From assembly GCF_002113125.1 (NCBI RefSeq), contig NZ_NEJP01000006.1:1-64000 (forward strand): a stretch of DNA of 64,000 nucleotides. Reading direction: 5' to 3'. Below, in pieces: positions 17,540 through 24,703 of this stretch. Numbering within the stretch: the stretch's first letter is position 1; every line of letters begins with the position of its first letter. The position numbers and the translations under genes are program-made. The notes under the pieces are model-generated. The model ran no database searches, had not been told where the DNA came from, and was given only the letters and a program-made list of their open reading frames with translations. This DNA is from Pseudomonas sp. B20(2017). GTDB lineage: Bacteria; Pseudomonadota; Gammaproteobacteria; Pseudomonadales; Pseudomonadaceae.

Positions 17540-18611
17540 GTTCGCCTGGCCGTGGATCTTTGTGCTGTTGCCGCTGCCGTGGCTGATGCGCCTTGTGCTG
17601 CCGGTGGCTGACAGCGGCGAACCGGCGCTGAAGGTGAGTTTTCTGGCGGATCTGGAAGGCCTGGCCCGGCGTCGCGCTCGCGCCAATCTTCCGGCCTGGC
17701 GACAGCAGGCGCCGTTCCTGTTGTTGTGGCTGTTTCTGCTGATCGCGGCTGCGCGCCCGCAATGGCTTGGCGAACCACTGCCGATTGCCTCCAGCGGTCG
17801 TGATCTGCTGGTGGCTGTGGACGTGTCCGGCTCGATGGATTTCCCGGACATGCAATGGAACGACGAAGACGTCAGTCGCCTGTCGCTGGTTCAGCATTTG
17901 CTCGGTGATTTTCTCGAAAGTCGCGATGGCGACCGCGTTGGCCTGATCCTGTTTGGCAGCCAGGCTTACCTGCAAGCGCCGCTGACGTTTGACCGACGCA
18001 CCGTTCGGGTCTGGCTTGATGAGGCGCGGATCGGCATCGCCGGCAAGAACACCGCCATCGGCGACGCTATCGGCCTGGCTCTGAAGCGCCTGCGCATGCG
18101 TCCGGCCCAGAGCCGGGTGCTGATTCTGGTTACCGATGGCGCTAACAATGGCGGCGAGATCGACCCGTTGACGGCCGCTCGACTGGCTGCCAGCGAGGGC
18201 GTGAAAATCTATCCGATCGGTATCGGCGCCGATCCCGAAGAAAGCGGCGCGACGGCACTGCTCGGCACCAATCCGACCCTTGATCTCGACGAGCCGGCGC
18301 TCAAGGCTATCGCCGATGTCACTGGCGGCCGCTATTTCCGTGCCCGCGATGGCAAGGAACTGCAAGCGATCAAGGACACCCTCGACCAGCTCGAACCGGT
18401 GACTCAGCAACCGACTCAGGCCCGCCCGGCGCAGGCGTTGTATCAATGGCCGCTGACGTTCGCGCTGCTGTTGAGCATTCTGCTGGTGGCCCGCGTGTTG
18501 TGGCCGGACAACCCGCTGCAACGGCTGTTTACCAAGGAGCTGTATCTGCAAAGCCCCTTGCCTGACTGGCGCGACCGCCTCAAACGCCTGCGTTTGCGGA
18601 GGCGCCGATGA
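17532..18611 (+). CDS. VWA-domain membrane protein, BatA-like
   Basis: 359 residues. Two N-terminal membrane segments (FAWPWIFVLLPLPWLMRLVL and APFLLLWLFLLIAAARP) precede a von Willebrand A domain with an intact metal site: VDVSGSMDFPD (DxSxS) at about 96-104, then the conserved Thr/Asp region LILVTDGANNGGEIDPLTAA. A final span (WPLTFALLLSILLVARVLW) lies near 320-340. BatA-type proteins are anchored with the VWA domain in the periplasm and affect oxygen and stress tolerance in several bacteria. ATGA-coupled to the next gene. Confidence 0.88.
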   Translation: MFEFAWPWIFVLLPLPWLMRLVLPVADSGEPALKVSFLADLEGLARRRARANLPAWRQQAPFLLLWLFLLIAAARPQWLGEPLPIASSGRDLLVAVDVSGSMDFPDMQWNDEDVSRLSLVQHLLGDFLESRDGDRVGLILFGSQAYLQAPLTFDRRTVRVWLDEARIGIAGKNTAIGDAIGLALKRLRMRPAQSRVLILVTDGANNGGEIDPLTAARLAASEGVKIYPIGIGADPEESGATALLGTNPTLDLDEPALKAIADVTGGRYFRARDGKELQAIKDTLDQLEPVTQQPTQARPAQALYQWPLTFALLLSILLVARVLWPDNPLQRLFTKELYLQSPLPDWRDRLKRLRLRRRR

Positions 18612-20344
18612 TCGCCCTGTGGCCGCACTGGTTCCGCCCCTGGTGGCTGTTGCTGCTGCCGGTGCTCGGCTGGCTGATCTGGCAGCTCTGGCACCGGCAG
18701 AAACGTGCCGGACGCTGGCAGATGATTTTGCCGCCGGCCTTCCATGCCACGTTGCTCAGTGGCGGCAGCGGTCGCGACAGCAAGTTGCCGTGGGTCGCCC
18801 TGAGCGTGGCCTGGCTGCTGACGATTCTGGCGCTGCTCGGGCCGAGCTGGGAGCGGGTCGAACAGACCAGCCAGAAACCTGCCGATCCATTAGTGGTGGT
18901 GCTGGAGCTGACCCCGGAGATGCTCGCCACCGATTCGCCGCCAACGCGACTGGAACAGGCCCGGCGCAAGCTGTTCGATCTGTTGCAGGTGCGCAGCGAT
19001 GCGCAGACCGCTATCGTCGTTTACGCCGGCAGCGCCCATACGCTGGTGCCGTTGTCGGATGACCTGGCGACCAGTCGCAATTTGCTCGACGCGCTCAAGC
19101 CTTCGCTGATGCCGGAAAGCGGCCATCGCGCCGATCTGGCAGTGAGCAAGGCGCTGGCGCTGCTCAAGCAGGGCGCGTTGGGTCAGGGGCGGATTCTGAT
19201 GATTGGCTCTTCGCTGAACGAAGAGGAGCGCCAAGGCATGCGCCGCGCACTCGGCGGTCAATCGGCACAACTGTTGATGCTTGGCGTGGGCACCGCCGAA
19301 GGTGCGCCGATTGCCCAGGAAGACGGCAGTTTCCTCAAGGACGAACAAGGCGCGATTCGCGTGCCGCAACTCGATAGTCCGGGCCTCGCAGCCTTCCTCA
19401 ACAGTGTCGGCGGCGAATATCACCCTGCCCGGCTGGACGAAAGCGATCTCGGCGCCCTCGGCCTGCTCAACGGTCCGCGCAGCCTGCGCGACGACGGCCA
19501 GACCGTGCGTCTGGATACCTGGGCCGATCAGGGTTACTGGCTGCTGTTGCCATTGTTGTTGCTTGCCGCGTGCGCCGGGCGCCGCGGCTGGTTGTTCTGC
19601 CTGCCCTTGCTGCTGTGCCTGCCGCAACCCGGCTACGCTTTTGATTTTGAGGACTTGTGGTTGCGTCCGGATCAACAGGGCCTGCATCTGCTCAAACAGA
19701 AACGCCCGGCTGAAGCCGCGCAACATTTTGACGATCACCAGTGGCAAGGAGTGGCGTTGTACGAGGCTGGCGACTACAGTGGCGCCGCCCAGCGTTTTGC
19801 CGAAGGCAGCGATGCTCGCGCCCACTACAATCGTGGCAACGCCTTGGCGAAAAGCGGTGAGCTGGAAGCGGCGATCGATGCTTATGAGCAGGCACTCGAA
19901 CAACAACCGGATTTGCGCCCGGCGCAGACCAACAAGGCGCTGGTGGAAAATCTGCTGAAACAGAAAAACGCCCCGCCACCGGTCGAACCGGACAACAAAC
20001 CGGCGCAGCAGAACATACCAGGCGACGAACCACCGCCCCCGACGGCGCCGCCGCCCGCTGTCAAAAGCGAAACCCACAGCGAAACGCAAGCAGGCGAGTC
20101 GGCCAGCGAGCCACCGCCGACCACCCCGCCGTTAGCGGGTGCGAATGAGCTGCCGGACAGCGAAGCAGACAAGGAACAGAATACCGAGCCCCAGTTGCAC
20201 CCGGACGAAAGCAACCTCGAAGGCGAGCAGCGCCAGGCGCTGGAACAATGGCTGGGCAAAATCCCGGACGATCCGGGCGAACTGCTGCGACGCAAATTCT
20301 GGTACGAACAGCAACAACATCAGGATCAGGAAAACATTCGATGA
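18608..20344 (+). CDS. VWA plus TPR protein, BatB/BatC-like fusion
   Basis: 578 residues. There are two N-terminal spans (WWLLLLPVLGWLIWQLW and WVALSVAWLLTILALLG), then a VWA-like domain in which the metal motif is lost: the expected DxSxS is ELTPEMLATD (about residues 98-107). A third hydrophobic region follows at about 305-340 (YWLLLPLLLLAACAGR, LFCLPLLLCLPQPGYA). Tetratricopeptide repeats come next (AHYNRGNALAKSGELEAAID, AYEQALEQQPDLRPAQTNKA, about 395-440), then a Pro/Glu-rich disordered tail and a terminal helix. It thus joins BatB and BatC in one chain. It overlaps both neighbours by 4 bases. Confidence 0.88.
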   Translation: MIALWPHWFRPWWLLLLPVLGWLIWQLWHRQKRAGRWQMILPPAFHATLLSGGSGRDSKLPWVALSVAWLLTILALLGPSWERVEQTSQKPADPLVVVLELTPEMLATDSPPTRLEQARRKLFDLLQVRSDAQTAIVVYAGSAHTLVPLSDDLATSRNLLDALKPSLMPESGHRADLAVSKALALLKQGALGQGRILMIGSSLNEEERQGMRRALGGQSAQLLMLGVGTAEGAPIAQEDGSFLKDEQGAIRVPQLDSPGLAAFLNSVGGEYHPARLDESDLGALGLLNGPRSLRDDGQTVRLDTWADQGYWLLLPLLLLAACAGRRGWLFCLPLLLCLPQPGYAFDFEDLWLRPDQQGLHLLKQKRPAEAAQHFDDHQWQGVALYEAGDYSGAAQRFAEGSDARAHYNRGNALAKSGELEAAIDAYEQALEQQPDLRPAQTNKALVENLLKQKNAPPPVEPDNKPAQQNIPGDEPPPPTAPPPAVKSETHSETQAGESASEPPPTTPPLAGANELPDSEADKEQNTEPQLHPDESNLEGEQRQALEQWLGKIPDDPGELLRRKFWYEQQQHQDQENIR

Positions 20345-21981
20345 CCCGTTTCACCGCTCTCTTGCTGCCCCTGCTGATCTGCACGGCCACCGCCCAGGCG
20401 GCCGAGCTGACGGCCAGTGTGGATCGCAGTCGCCTGAACTCCGGCGAGACGGTCGAACTCACCCTCGAATCCAACGATGTCACGCAGTTCGGCAAACCGG
20501 ACCTGAGCCCGCTGGAGCCGCTGTTCGAAGTGCGCGGCACGCGTCAGGTCAACCAGTTGAACACCCTCAACGATGACAACCGCGCCACCACTCGCTGGAT
20601 CATCACGTTGCTGCCCAAGCAGAACGGCAGCGTTGAAATACCGCCGTTGAAACTGGGCGAAGTCGAGAGCAAGCCGATCACCGTGCAAGTGATCGAGAGC
20701 GACACTCGCGAAGAGAGCAGCGCCCGCGAACCGGTGTTCATCGAAGCCAGCCTCGACCAGACCAGCGTCTACGTGCAGGCCCAGGCCATCCTGACGTTGC
20801 GCATCTACCATTCGGTGTCGCTGTACGACGACAGCAGCCTGACGCCGTTGCAGATCGCCGATGCGCGCATCGAGCAACTGGGCGACATGCGCACCTACGA
20901 AAAAGACATCAATGGTGTGCGCCATGGCGTGATCGAGATGCGCTACGCGATCTATCCGCAGCACAGCGGGTTGCTGAGCATCGCTCCGCAGACCTTCAGC
21001 GCCACTCTGGTCGATACCCAGCCCTCGCAGGACGCCACAGCGCAGGGGCCGAAGCCGGGCAAACTGATGCACATCAGCTCCGCCGCGACTTCGCTGACGG
21101 TCAAACCCAAACCGATGACCTACCCCAGCGATGCGCCGTGGCTGCCGGCCCGCAGCCTGAGCTTGAGCGAAAGCTGGAACCCGGAGCCGGATCACACTCA
21201 GGTCGGCGACTCCCTGACCCGCAGCCTGACCCTCAAGGTCGAAGGCCTGGCCAGTTCGCAACTGCCGGCCCTGCCCGCCACCGAAGCCAACGGCCTGCGC
21301 CGCTACCCGGACCAACCGGTGCTGAACAACCAGAGCAGCGATCGCGGCCTGATCGGCAGTCGTGAAGAACGCGAAGCGCTGGTGCCGAGCCGCAGCGGCT
21401 CGATCGAGTTGCCAACGGTGGACGTGGTCTGGTGGAACACCTTCGAAGATCACCTGGAACACACCAGCCTGCCGGCGCGCACCCTGCAAGTGGCGAACAA
21501 CCCGAGCCTGCAAGTCGACACCCCGGCGGGCAACGCACTACCGCTCAGCGCGACCGACAGCGAAGCCTTGTGGTGGTGGAAACTCAGCACCTTCGTTTTC
21601 GCCTGCACCACCCTGCTCGGCTTCGGCCTCTGGTGGCGTGCCCGCTGGCAACCGGCAATCCTGCGCGCCGCACAAACCGGCCCGAGCCCGCGCACCCTGC
21701 TCGACGACATCAAACGCGCCAGCCAGGCCAACGACCCCCACGCCACCCGCCAGGCCCTCGACGCCTGGGCCCGTCAGCAACCGGAAACGCTGGCTGATAT
21801 GGCGGCGCGGTTTGTGCCGTTGTCGGATGCGCTCGATGGTTTGAACGGCGCGCTTTACAGCGAGACCGGGCAGCATTGGCAGGGTGAGGATTTGTGGCGG
21901 GCGATTCGGACGATTCCGACGGCGGAGCGGGTGCAGGATCCGGTTGGGGATAGTGGGTTGCCGCCGCTTTATCCGAAGTAG
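20341..21981 (+). CDS. batD: BatD-like oxygen-tolerance protein
   Basis: 546 residues from ATG 20341, which overlaps the previous stop (ATGA) and gives a signal peptide (ALLLPLLICTATAQA). The periplasmic part contains the BatD repeats (LTASVDRSRLNSGETVELTL, GKPDLSPLEPLFEVRGTRQV, and later EASLDQTSVYVQAQAILTLR). One C-terminal membrane segment at about 415-440 (LSTFVFACTTLLGFGLWW) leads to a cytosolic tail. Last gene of the moxR operon. Its final 125 bases are repeated at 24172-24296, and the accessory island starts right after the stop. Confidence 0.9.
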   Translation: MTRFTALLLPLLICTATAQAAELTASVDRSRLNSGETVELTLESNDVTQFGKPDLSPLEPLFEVRGTRQVNQLNTLNDDNRATTRWIITLLPKQNGSVEIPPLKLGEVESKPITVQVIESDTREESSAREPVFIEASLDQTSVYVQAQAILTLRIYHSVSLYDDSSLTPLQIADARIEQLGDMRTYEKDINGVRHGVIEMRYAIYPQHSGLLSIAPQTFSATLVDTQPSQDATAQGPKPGKLMHISSAATSLTVKPKPMTYPSDAPWLPARSLSLSESWNPEPDHTQVGDSLTRSLTLKVEGLASSQLPALPATEANGLRRYPDQPVLNNQSSDRGLIGSREEREALVPSRSGSIELPTVDVVWWNTFEDHLEHTSLPARTLQVANNPSLQVDTPAGNALPLSATDSEALWWWKLSTFVFACTTLLGFGLWWRARWQPAILRAAQTGPSPRTLLDDIKRASQANDPHATRQALDAWARQQPETLADMAARFVPLSDALDGLNGALYSETGQHWQGEDLWRAIRTIPTAERVQDPVGDSGLPPLYPK

Positions 21982-21984
21982 TTC

Positions 21985-22030
21985 AGGTGATCGTCAGCGT
22001 CTGATTACTCACGACAACTGACGATCACCT
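21985..22030. terminator. Inverted repeat after batD
   Basis: AGGTGATCGTCAG and CTGACGATCACCT are perfect 13-base arms around a 20-base loop, beginning 4 bases after the batD stop. It has no T run, so it is a possible terminator or mRNA-end hairpin. It differs from the hairpin that follows the second batD tail at 24306. Confidence 0.6.
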
Positions 22031-22087
22031 CTCATGGGTTTGGCCATCAATAGTTGAACTTCGTCCGCACTTGCTCACCTTAATCCC

Positions 22088-22134
22088 AAAAGGGGACAGA
22101 TCTATTTAATCAAATAAATCTGTCCCCTTTTTTT
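22088..22134. repeat. AT-rich palindrome, copy 1
   Basis: Arms AAAAGGGGACAGATCTATTT and its complement with one mismatch, loop AATC. It marks the left end of the island, downstream of the first small gene when read on the minus strand. The T run on the right arm also makes it a plausible terminator. Confidence 0.85.
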
Positions 22135-22161
22135 GCTTTCCCTTTCCGTGGCTTGACTAGT

Positions 22162-22473
22162 TCATCTGACCAGCAAACCCGGAACTGCCTTTCCCGTATC
22201 TACATCAATATCGTACATTCCACCGTCCCATCTATAGGCTTGAATCCGGCCGTCATTGAGGATGATATTCGTGAAGGCTCCGCCATCGGCATCAAAATCC
22301 GAAACCACCTGCCACACAACCTGTCCTGTTTCATCTAACAGATAAATATTCCTCGCACACTCAATAGAGCCGTGCGAGGCCTCCTGACCAAGTCGATCAA
22401 TCAGTACAAGACTTAACGACTCTGAAATTTCGATCGTTTTTGAAACCATATTCAGATCAACGACTTTAGTCAT
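22162..22473 (-). CDS. Small acidic protein, probable immunity protein
   Basis: 103 residues. The pattern of strands (RNIYLLDETGQVVWQVVSDF, then TNIILNDGRIQAYRWDGGMY, then DIDVDTGKAVP) suggests a small beta-rich fold. Acidic, cytosolic, no signal peptide. Its ATG overlaps the TAA (TAATG, 22471-22475) of a fragment that looks like the C-terminal tip of a secreted toxin, which is the usual arrangement of toxin tip then immunity gene. I infer it protects against that lost toxin; there is no family name I can give with confidence. Confidence 0.65.
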   Translation of the reverse strand: MTKVVDLNMVSKTIEISESLSLVLIDRLGQEASHGSIECARNIYLLDETGQVVWQVVSDFDADGGAFTNIILNDGRIQAYRWDGGMYDIDVDTGKAVPGLLVR

Positions 22474-22669
22474 TACAACGCCCTCGGTATTCCAAAGCTT
22501 TCGTTTGGTATCTGGCCCAACAACTGGTACTGAACACCACCTTTGCTGCTCGCTCCAAACTCAGGCTGTGCTGCTACGCGGCCAACTTGCATGTTAGTCC
22601 CAGGAGGGACAGTCACGTCCGCGACCTGAGTTGGGACTTTCGGCAACGCCAGGTGCTGCTGAATTGATT
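22473..22669 (-). pseudogene. Toxin C-terminal remnant, TNT-like tail
   Basis: Read on the minus strand, the frame ending in TAA at 22473-22475 gives about 65 residues: LALPKVPTQVADVTVPPGTN, then MQVGRVAAQPEFGASSKGGV and QYQLLGQIPNESFGIPRAL. The VGxVAxxxxFG...GGxQY pattern resembles the end of TNT-type NAD-glycohydrolase toxins. There is no credible start. The frame meets a stop inside the palindrome at 22671-22714, so only the tip survives. The next gene starts on its stop codon, as an immunity gene would. Confidence 0.6.
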
Positions 22670-22670
22670 C

Positions 22671-22714
22671 AAAAGGGGACAGATTTATTTAATCAAATAA
22701 ATCTGTCCCCTTTT
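22671..22714. repeat. AT-rich palindrome, copy 2 (perfect)
   Basis: Perfect 20-base arms AAAAGGGGACAGATTTATTT around AATC. It lies exactly where the toxin remnant at 22473-22669 is cut off. A partial GTCCCCTTTTTT follows immediately. Confidence 0.9.
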
Positions 22715-22849
22715 TCGTCCCCTTTTTTCAATGTGGGCTGTGTCCTTGGTTTTCTGGTGTGTGTTCGCAACTATCACCGTAGACCAAGGCCAGCCCTTCT
22801 TCATTTTTTGCTTTCAGCTGAATCGGTTAGCTGTTAAGTAAGTGCCATC

Positions 22850-22890
22850 CGGGACAGATTTATTTAACCCAATAAATCCGCCCCCCTTTA
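22850..22890. repeat. AT-rich palindrome, copy 3 (degenerate)
   Basis: GGGACAGATTTATTTAACCC pairs imperfectly with AATAAATCCGCCCCCC. The 135 bases between copies 2 and 3 contain no convincing gene. Confidence 0.65.
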
Positions 22891-22945
22891 CTCCTTATCG
22901 CTTTATTTATTATATCCACGAGACAGCCTTCCTTGCCCCCCATTA

Positions 22946-23356
22946 CTACAAAGTTACTAGATCTACCTCGTTAGAATCCTTAGGACGCTGAAGAAGTCGC
23001 TTCCAGCTTTCAATTACTATGCGCCACTCAACTAATGAAAAATTACTTGCCGGCTGTCCTATCCAGTCATCGTTGACCAAAATATCCACTTGTACACCTG
23101 AGGCGTCCATATTCAGCAGCACATCATTCCCGCCTTCAGTGATGGACGTTTCCAAACCTCTTTCGATAGCTCCGATGGACTCAATAATTCGATCACAACA
23201 TGCGGGGATTTGAGCTATCGCAGTTAGTACTCCGCAGACGTACCGGTCATATCTCTCTGCTCCTGCTTGCCCCGGCAGGGTTTCCGCCGACGCGTAATAC
23301 ACATGCCCTAAAACAAGATGAGGTCCGCCGTATCTGTAGAAAAACTTTAGTTTCAT
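22946..23356 (-). CDS. Probable immunity protein, Rhs/CDI-associated type
   Basis: 136 residues with AAAAAGG ribosome site upstream (23363-23369). It begins MKLKFFYRYGGPHLVLGHVY and has a mixed alpha/beta pattern with two cysteines (VCGVLTA and PACCDRI region) and an acidic, Asn-rich middle (GNDVLLNMDASGVQVDILVN). No signal peptide. Its upstream neighbour on the same strand is a short frame that looks like a toxin tail, so I read it as an orphan immunity gene. The specific family cannot be named without a search. Confidence 0.65.
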   Translation of the reverse strand: MKLKFFYRYGGPHLVLGHVYYASAETLPGQAGAERYDRYVCGVLTAIAQIPACCDRIIESIGAIERGLETSITEGGNDVLLNMDASGVQVDILVNDDWIGQPASNFSLVEWRIVIESWKRLLQRPKDSNEVDLVTL

Positions 23357-23374
23357 TTTCTAACCTTTTTGTGG

Positions 23375-23440
23375 TTACGGTGTGAAAACAGGATAAGCGG
23401 TGGTTCTAGGTGTCGTATACCCCTTGATAATAAAACCTGT
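23375..23440 (-). pseudogene. Toxin C-terminal remnant ending in TAYPV
   Basis: The minus frame ending at TAA 23375-23377 reads TGFIIKGYTTPRTTAYPVF and then TP. A C-terminal (T/S)AYPV strand is a common ending of secreted RNase toxins of the BECR type. It is cut off at the next palindrome (23443) and is followed 18 bases later by an immunity-like gene with its own ribosome site. It is short, so support comes mainly from the repeated arrangement. Confidence 0.45.
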
Positions 23441-23442
23441 AC

Positions 23443-23488
23443 AAAAGTGGACAGATTTATTTAATCAAATAAATCTGCCCCCTTTTTT
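23443..23488. repeat. AT-rich palindrome, copy 4
   Basis: AAAAGTGGACAGATTTATTT pairs with AAATAAATCTGCCCCCTTTT around AATC with two changes. It separates the second toxin remnant from the CdiI-like gene. Confidence 0.85.
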
Positions 23489-23519
23489 TCACTTTTTTCA
23501 CTGTCCCTTTTTTCTTATA

Positions 23520-23882
23520 TCAAAAAGAGACAACCCGTAAGAGCTCTTCTATTTTCGCCTTATCTTCAAGATGACGCTGAAGGTACTTCTTACAAGCTAG
23601 CCGAAGATACTCAGTACAAACCGATTCGCTGACGACTATGGTATCCTCATCACTCGGGGGATAGCCATAGGAAAATTCCACCCCTTCGAAGTGTTCTTCG
23701 TCGAGCGGGCTGCTTTCATCAGGAAAGTTACAGTATGCCCCATCCACACTGAACCCCCATCTTTTCACAATATAGCCAACCGCCTCGATAAAACGGCCGT
23801 CATTATACATCCTGTCAAAATACCCTTTAACAATCCAATTAGGGTCTGACTGGCTATATGGCTGACCGAACAACTCTCTCAT
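23520..23882 (-). CDS. CdiI-like immunity protein (ribonuclease toxin immunity)
   Basis: 120 residues: MRELFGQPYSQSDPNWIVKG, FDRMYNDGRFIEAVGYIVKR, EEHFEGVEFSYGYPPSDEDT and VCTEYLRLACKKYLQRH. This pattern matches my memory of Pseudomonas proteins annotated as CdiI ribonuclease toxin immunity. Cytosolic and acidic. It starts 15 bases after the stop of a CdiA-type C-terminal remnant (GAGGGG ribosome site between), the normal CdiA-CT/CdiI order. The nuclease partner is now truncated, so the gene is an orphan immunity gene that may still protect against neighbours carrying the intact toxin. Confidence 0.75.
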   Translation of the reverse strand: MRELFGQPYSQSDPNWIVKGYFDRMYNDGRFIEAVGYIVKRWGFSVDGAYCNFPDESSPLDEEHFEGVEFSYGYPPSDEDTIVVSESVCTEYLRLACKKYLQRHLEDKAKIEELLRVVSF

Positions 23883-23897
23883 ATGCCCCTCACATTT

Positions 23898-24140
23898 CTA
23901 ATTCGGGTGGACATTATTCACCGTACCTGTGACCTTATTTAAATACACCCTGAACGAGATGCCGCCGGCAAAAGAGGAGTATTGGCTCAGTCCTCTGGAT
24001 TGCGCGCCCTTGAAACCAGCTGCTGCGGCCTGCTGCCCTAGATCAAGAATTTTCCGATCAGGAAAAACTTTCGGATCATAGACCGTCTTCGTGAAAACAT
24101 GATCTTTAAATCCGCCAACAATTTTACCTGCCGCATTTTT
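23898..24140 (-). pseudogene. CdiA C-terminal tRNase-like toxin remnant
   Basis: 80 codons ending at TAG 23898-23900: AAGKIVGGFKDHVFTKTVYD, PKVFPDRKILDLGQQAAAAG, FKGAQSRGLSQYSSFAGGIS and FRVYLNKVTGTVNNVHPN. The VYDPKxFPDRKxLxLGQxA ... GGxSFRVYxxxxTGTVxNxHPN pattern is that of the CdiA C-terminal tRNase domain. A TAA lies in frame directly upstream (24141-24143) next to a half palindrome, and no start precedes it, so the rest of the toxin gene is gone. The matching immunity gene follows. Confidence 0.75.
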
Positions 24141-24144
24141 TTAG

Positions 24145-24170
24145 GAAAAAAGGTGACAGATTTGTTTAAC
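24145..24170. repeat. AT-rich palindrome, half copy 5
   Basis: GAAAAAAGGTGACAGATTTG then TTTAAC is one arm of the palindrome. The second arm is missing, and sequence switches directly to the batD tail copy at 24172. It looks like a recombination junction. Confidence 0.65.
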
Positions 24171-24171
24171 A

Positions 24172-24296
24172 ACAGCGAGACCGGGCAGCATTGGCAGGGT
24201 GAGGATCTGTGGCGGGCGATCCGGACGATTCCGACAGCGGAACGGGTGCAGGATCCGGTGGGCGATAGTGGGTTGCCGCCGCTTTATCCGAAGTAG
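24172..24296 (+). pseudogene. Second copy of the batD 3' end (direct repeat of 21857-21981)
   Basis: 125 bases, 95% identical to the end of batD including the stop codon. All six differences are synonymous (TTG/CTG, ATT/ATC, ACG/ACA, GAG/GAA, GTT/GTG, GGG/GGC), so both copies encode SETGQHWQGEDLWRAIRTIP through the terminal LYPK. The copy has no gene start of its own. It was therefore under coding selection until recently, most simply as the tail of another batD allele brought in with the island. Confidence 0.92.
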
Positions 24297-24305
24297 GATC
24301 GTCCC

Positions 24306-24329
24306 CGGGCGTCGATCAGTCGACGCCCG
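24306..24329 (+). terminator. Hairpin after the batD tail copy
   Basis: CGGGCGTCGA and TCGACGCCCG are perfect 10-base arms around TCAG, 9 bases after the duplicated stop. It probably was the terminator hairpin of the batD allele to which this tail belonged. Confidence 0.6.
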
Positions 24330-24360
24330 TCAGACTCGCATTAAAAATGGGGACCATTAA

Positions 24361-24393
24361 AAAGGGGACTGCTCCAAAAATTGGTACCCCTTT
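24361..24393. repeat. Palindrome variant 6
   Basis: AAAGGGGACTGCTCCAAAAA pairs with TTGGTACCCCTTT imperfectly. It is a diverged member of the GGGGAC palindrome family, downstream of the zinc-ribbon gene. Confidence 0.5.
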
Positions 24394-24417
24394 GCTCTGC
24401 CTTTACTACTCGGGCAC

Positions 24418-24630
24418 CTATATTTTCTCCGAAATAATTTCCAACTCATCCCATAGATGGGACAGACCAATACTCTTCATATAAGTCATGTAATCAACAA
24501 ATCCGGGGAACTTTATTTCGTCGATCGAGAACCACGTCGCTTCGCACTCAGGGCAAATAAAAATAATCGACTTATTCGCTTTTATCATCGCTTTGATAAC
24601 GTCGTCCTGCTCACATCTTGGGCAAATCAT
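24418..24630 (-). CDS. Small zinc-ribbon protein, possible immunity protein
   Basis: 70 residues. Two CxxC pairs (MICPRCEQDD near residue 3 and FICPECEATW near residue 26) form a probable zinc ribbon, followed by an acidic helical part (FPGFVDYMTYMKSIGLSHLW). A GGAGAGG ribosome site precedes the start (24634-24640). It lies among orphan immunity genes and overlaps the end of a frame resembling a toxin tail, which suggests an immunity role; a DNA- or RNA-binding role for the ribbon is also possible. Confidence 0.6.
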   Translation of the reverse strand: MICPRCEQDDVIKAMIKANKSIIFICPECEATWFSIDEIKFPGFVDYMTYMKSIGLSHLWDELEIISEKI

Positions 24631-24688
24631 TTACACCTCTCCATGGAACTGGATAGGCAGAAAGCACTGTGTTGGTTCCTGGCATATA
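24611..24688 (-). pseudogene. Possible toxin tail remnant ending near AYPVPW
   Basis: The minus frame ending TGA at 24611-24613 reads YMPGTNTVLSAYPVPWRGV then NDLPKM, overlapping the start of the zinc-ribbon gene by 20 bases. SAYPV matches the TAYPV tail at 23375-23440. A GTCCCCTTTC half palindrome lies at its upstream limit. Weak on its own; listed because the arrangement repeats. Confidence 0.35.
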
Positions 24689-24703
24689 GAAAGGGGACGC
24701 CCA

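Noticed and set aside
22088..23488. Reading the AT-rich palindromes as simple terminators only
   Set aside because: They do carry T runs, but copies with both arms identical, half copies at sequence junctions and repeated placement at truncated frames are not explained by termination alone.
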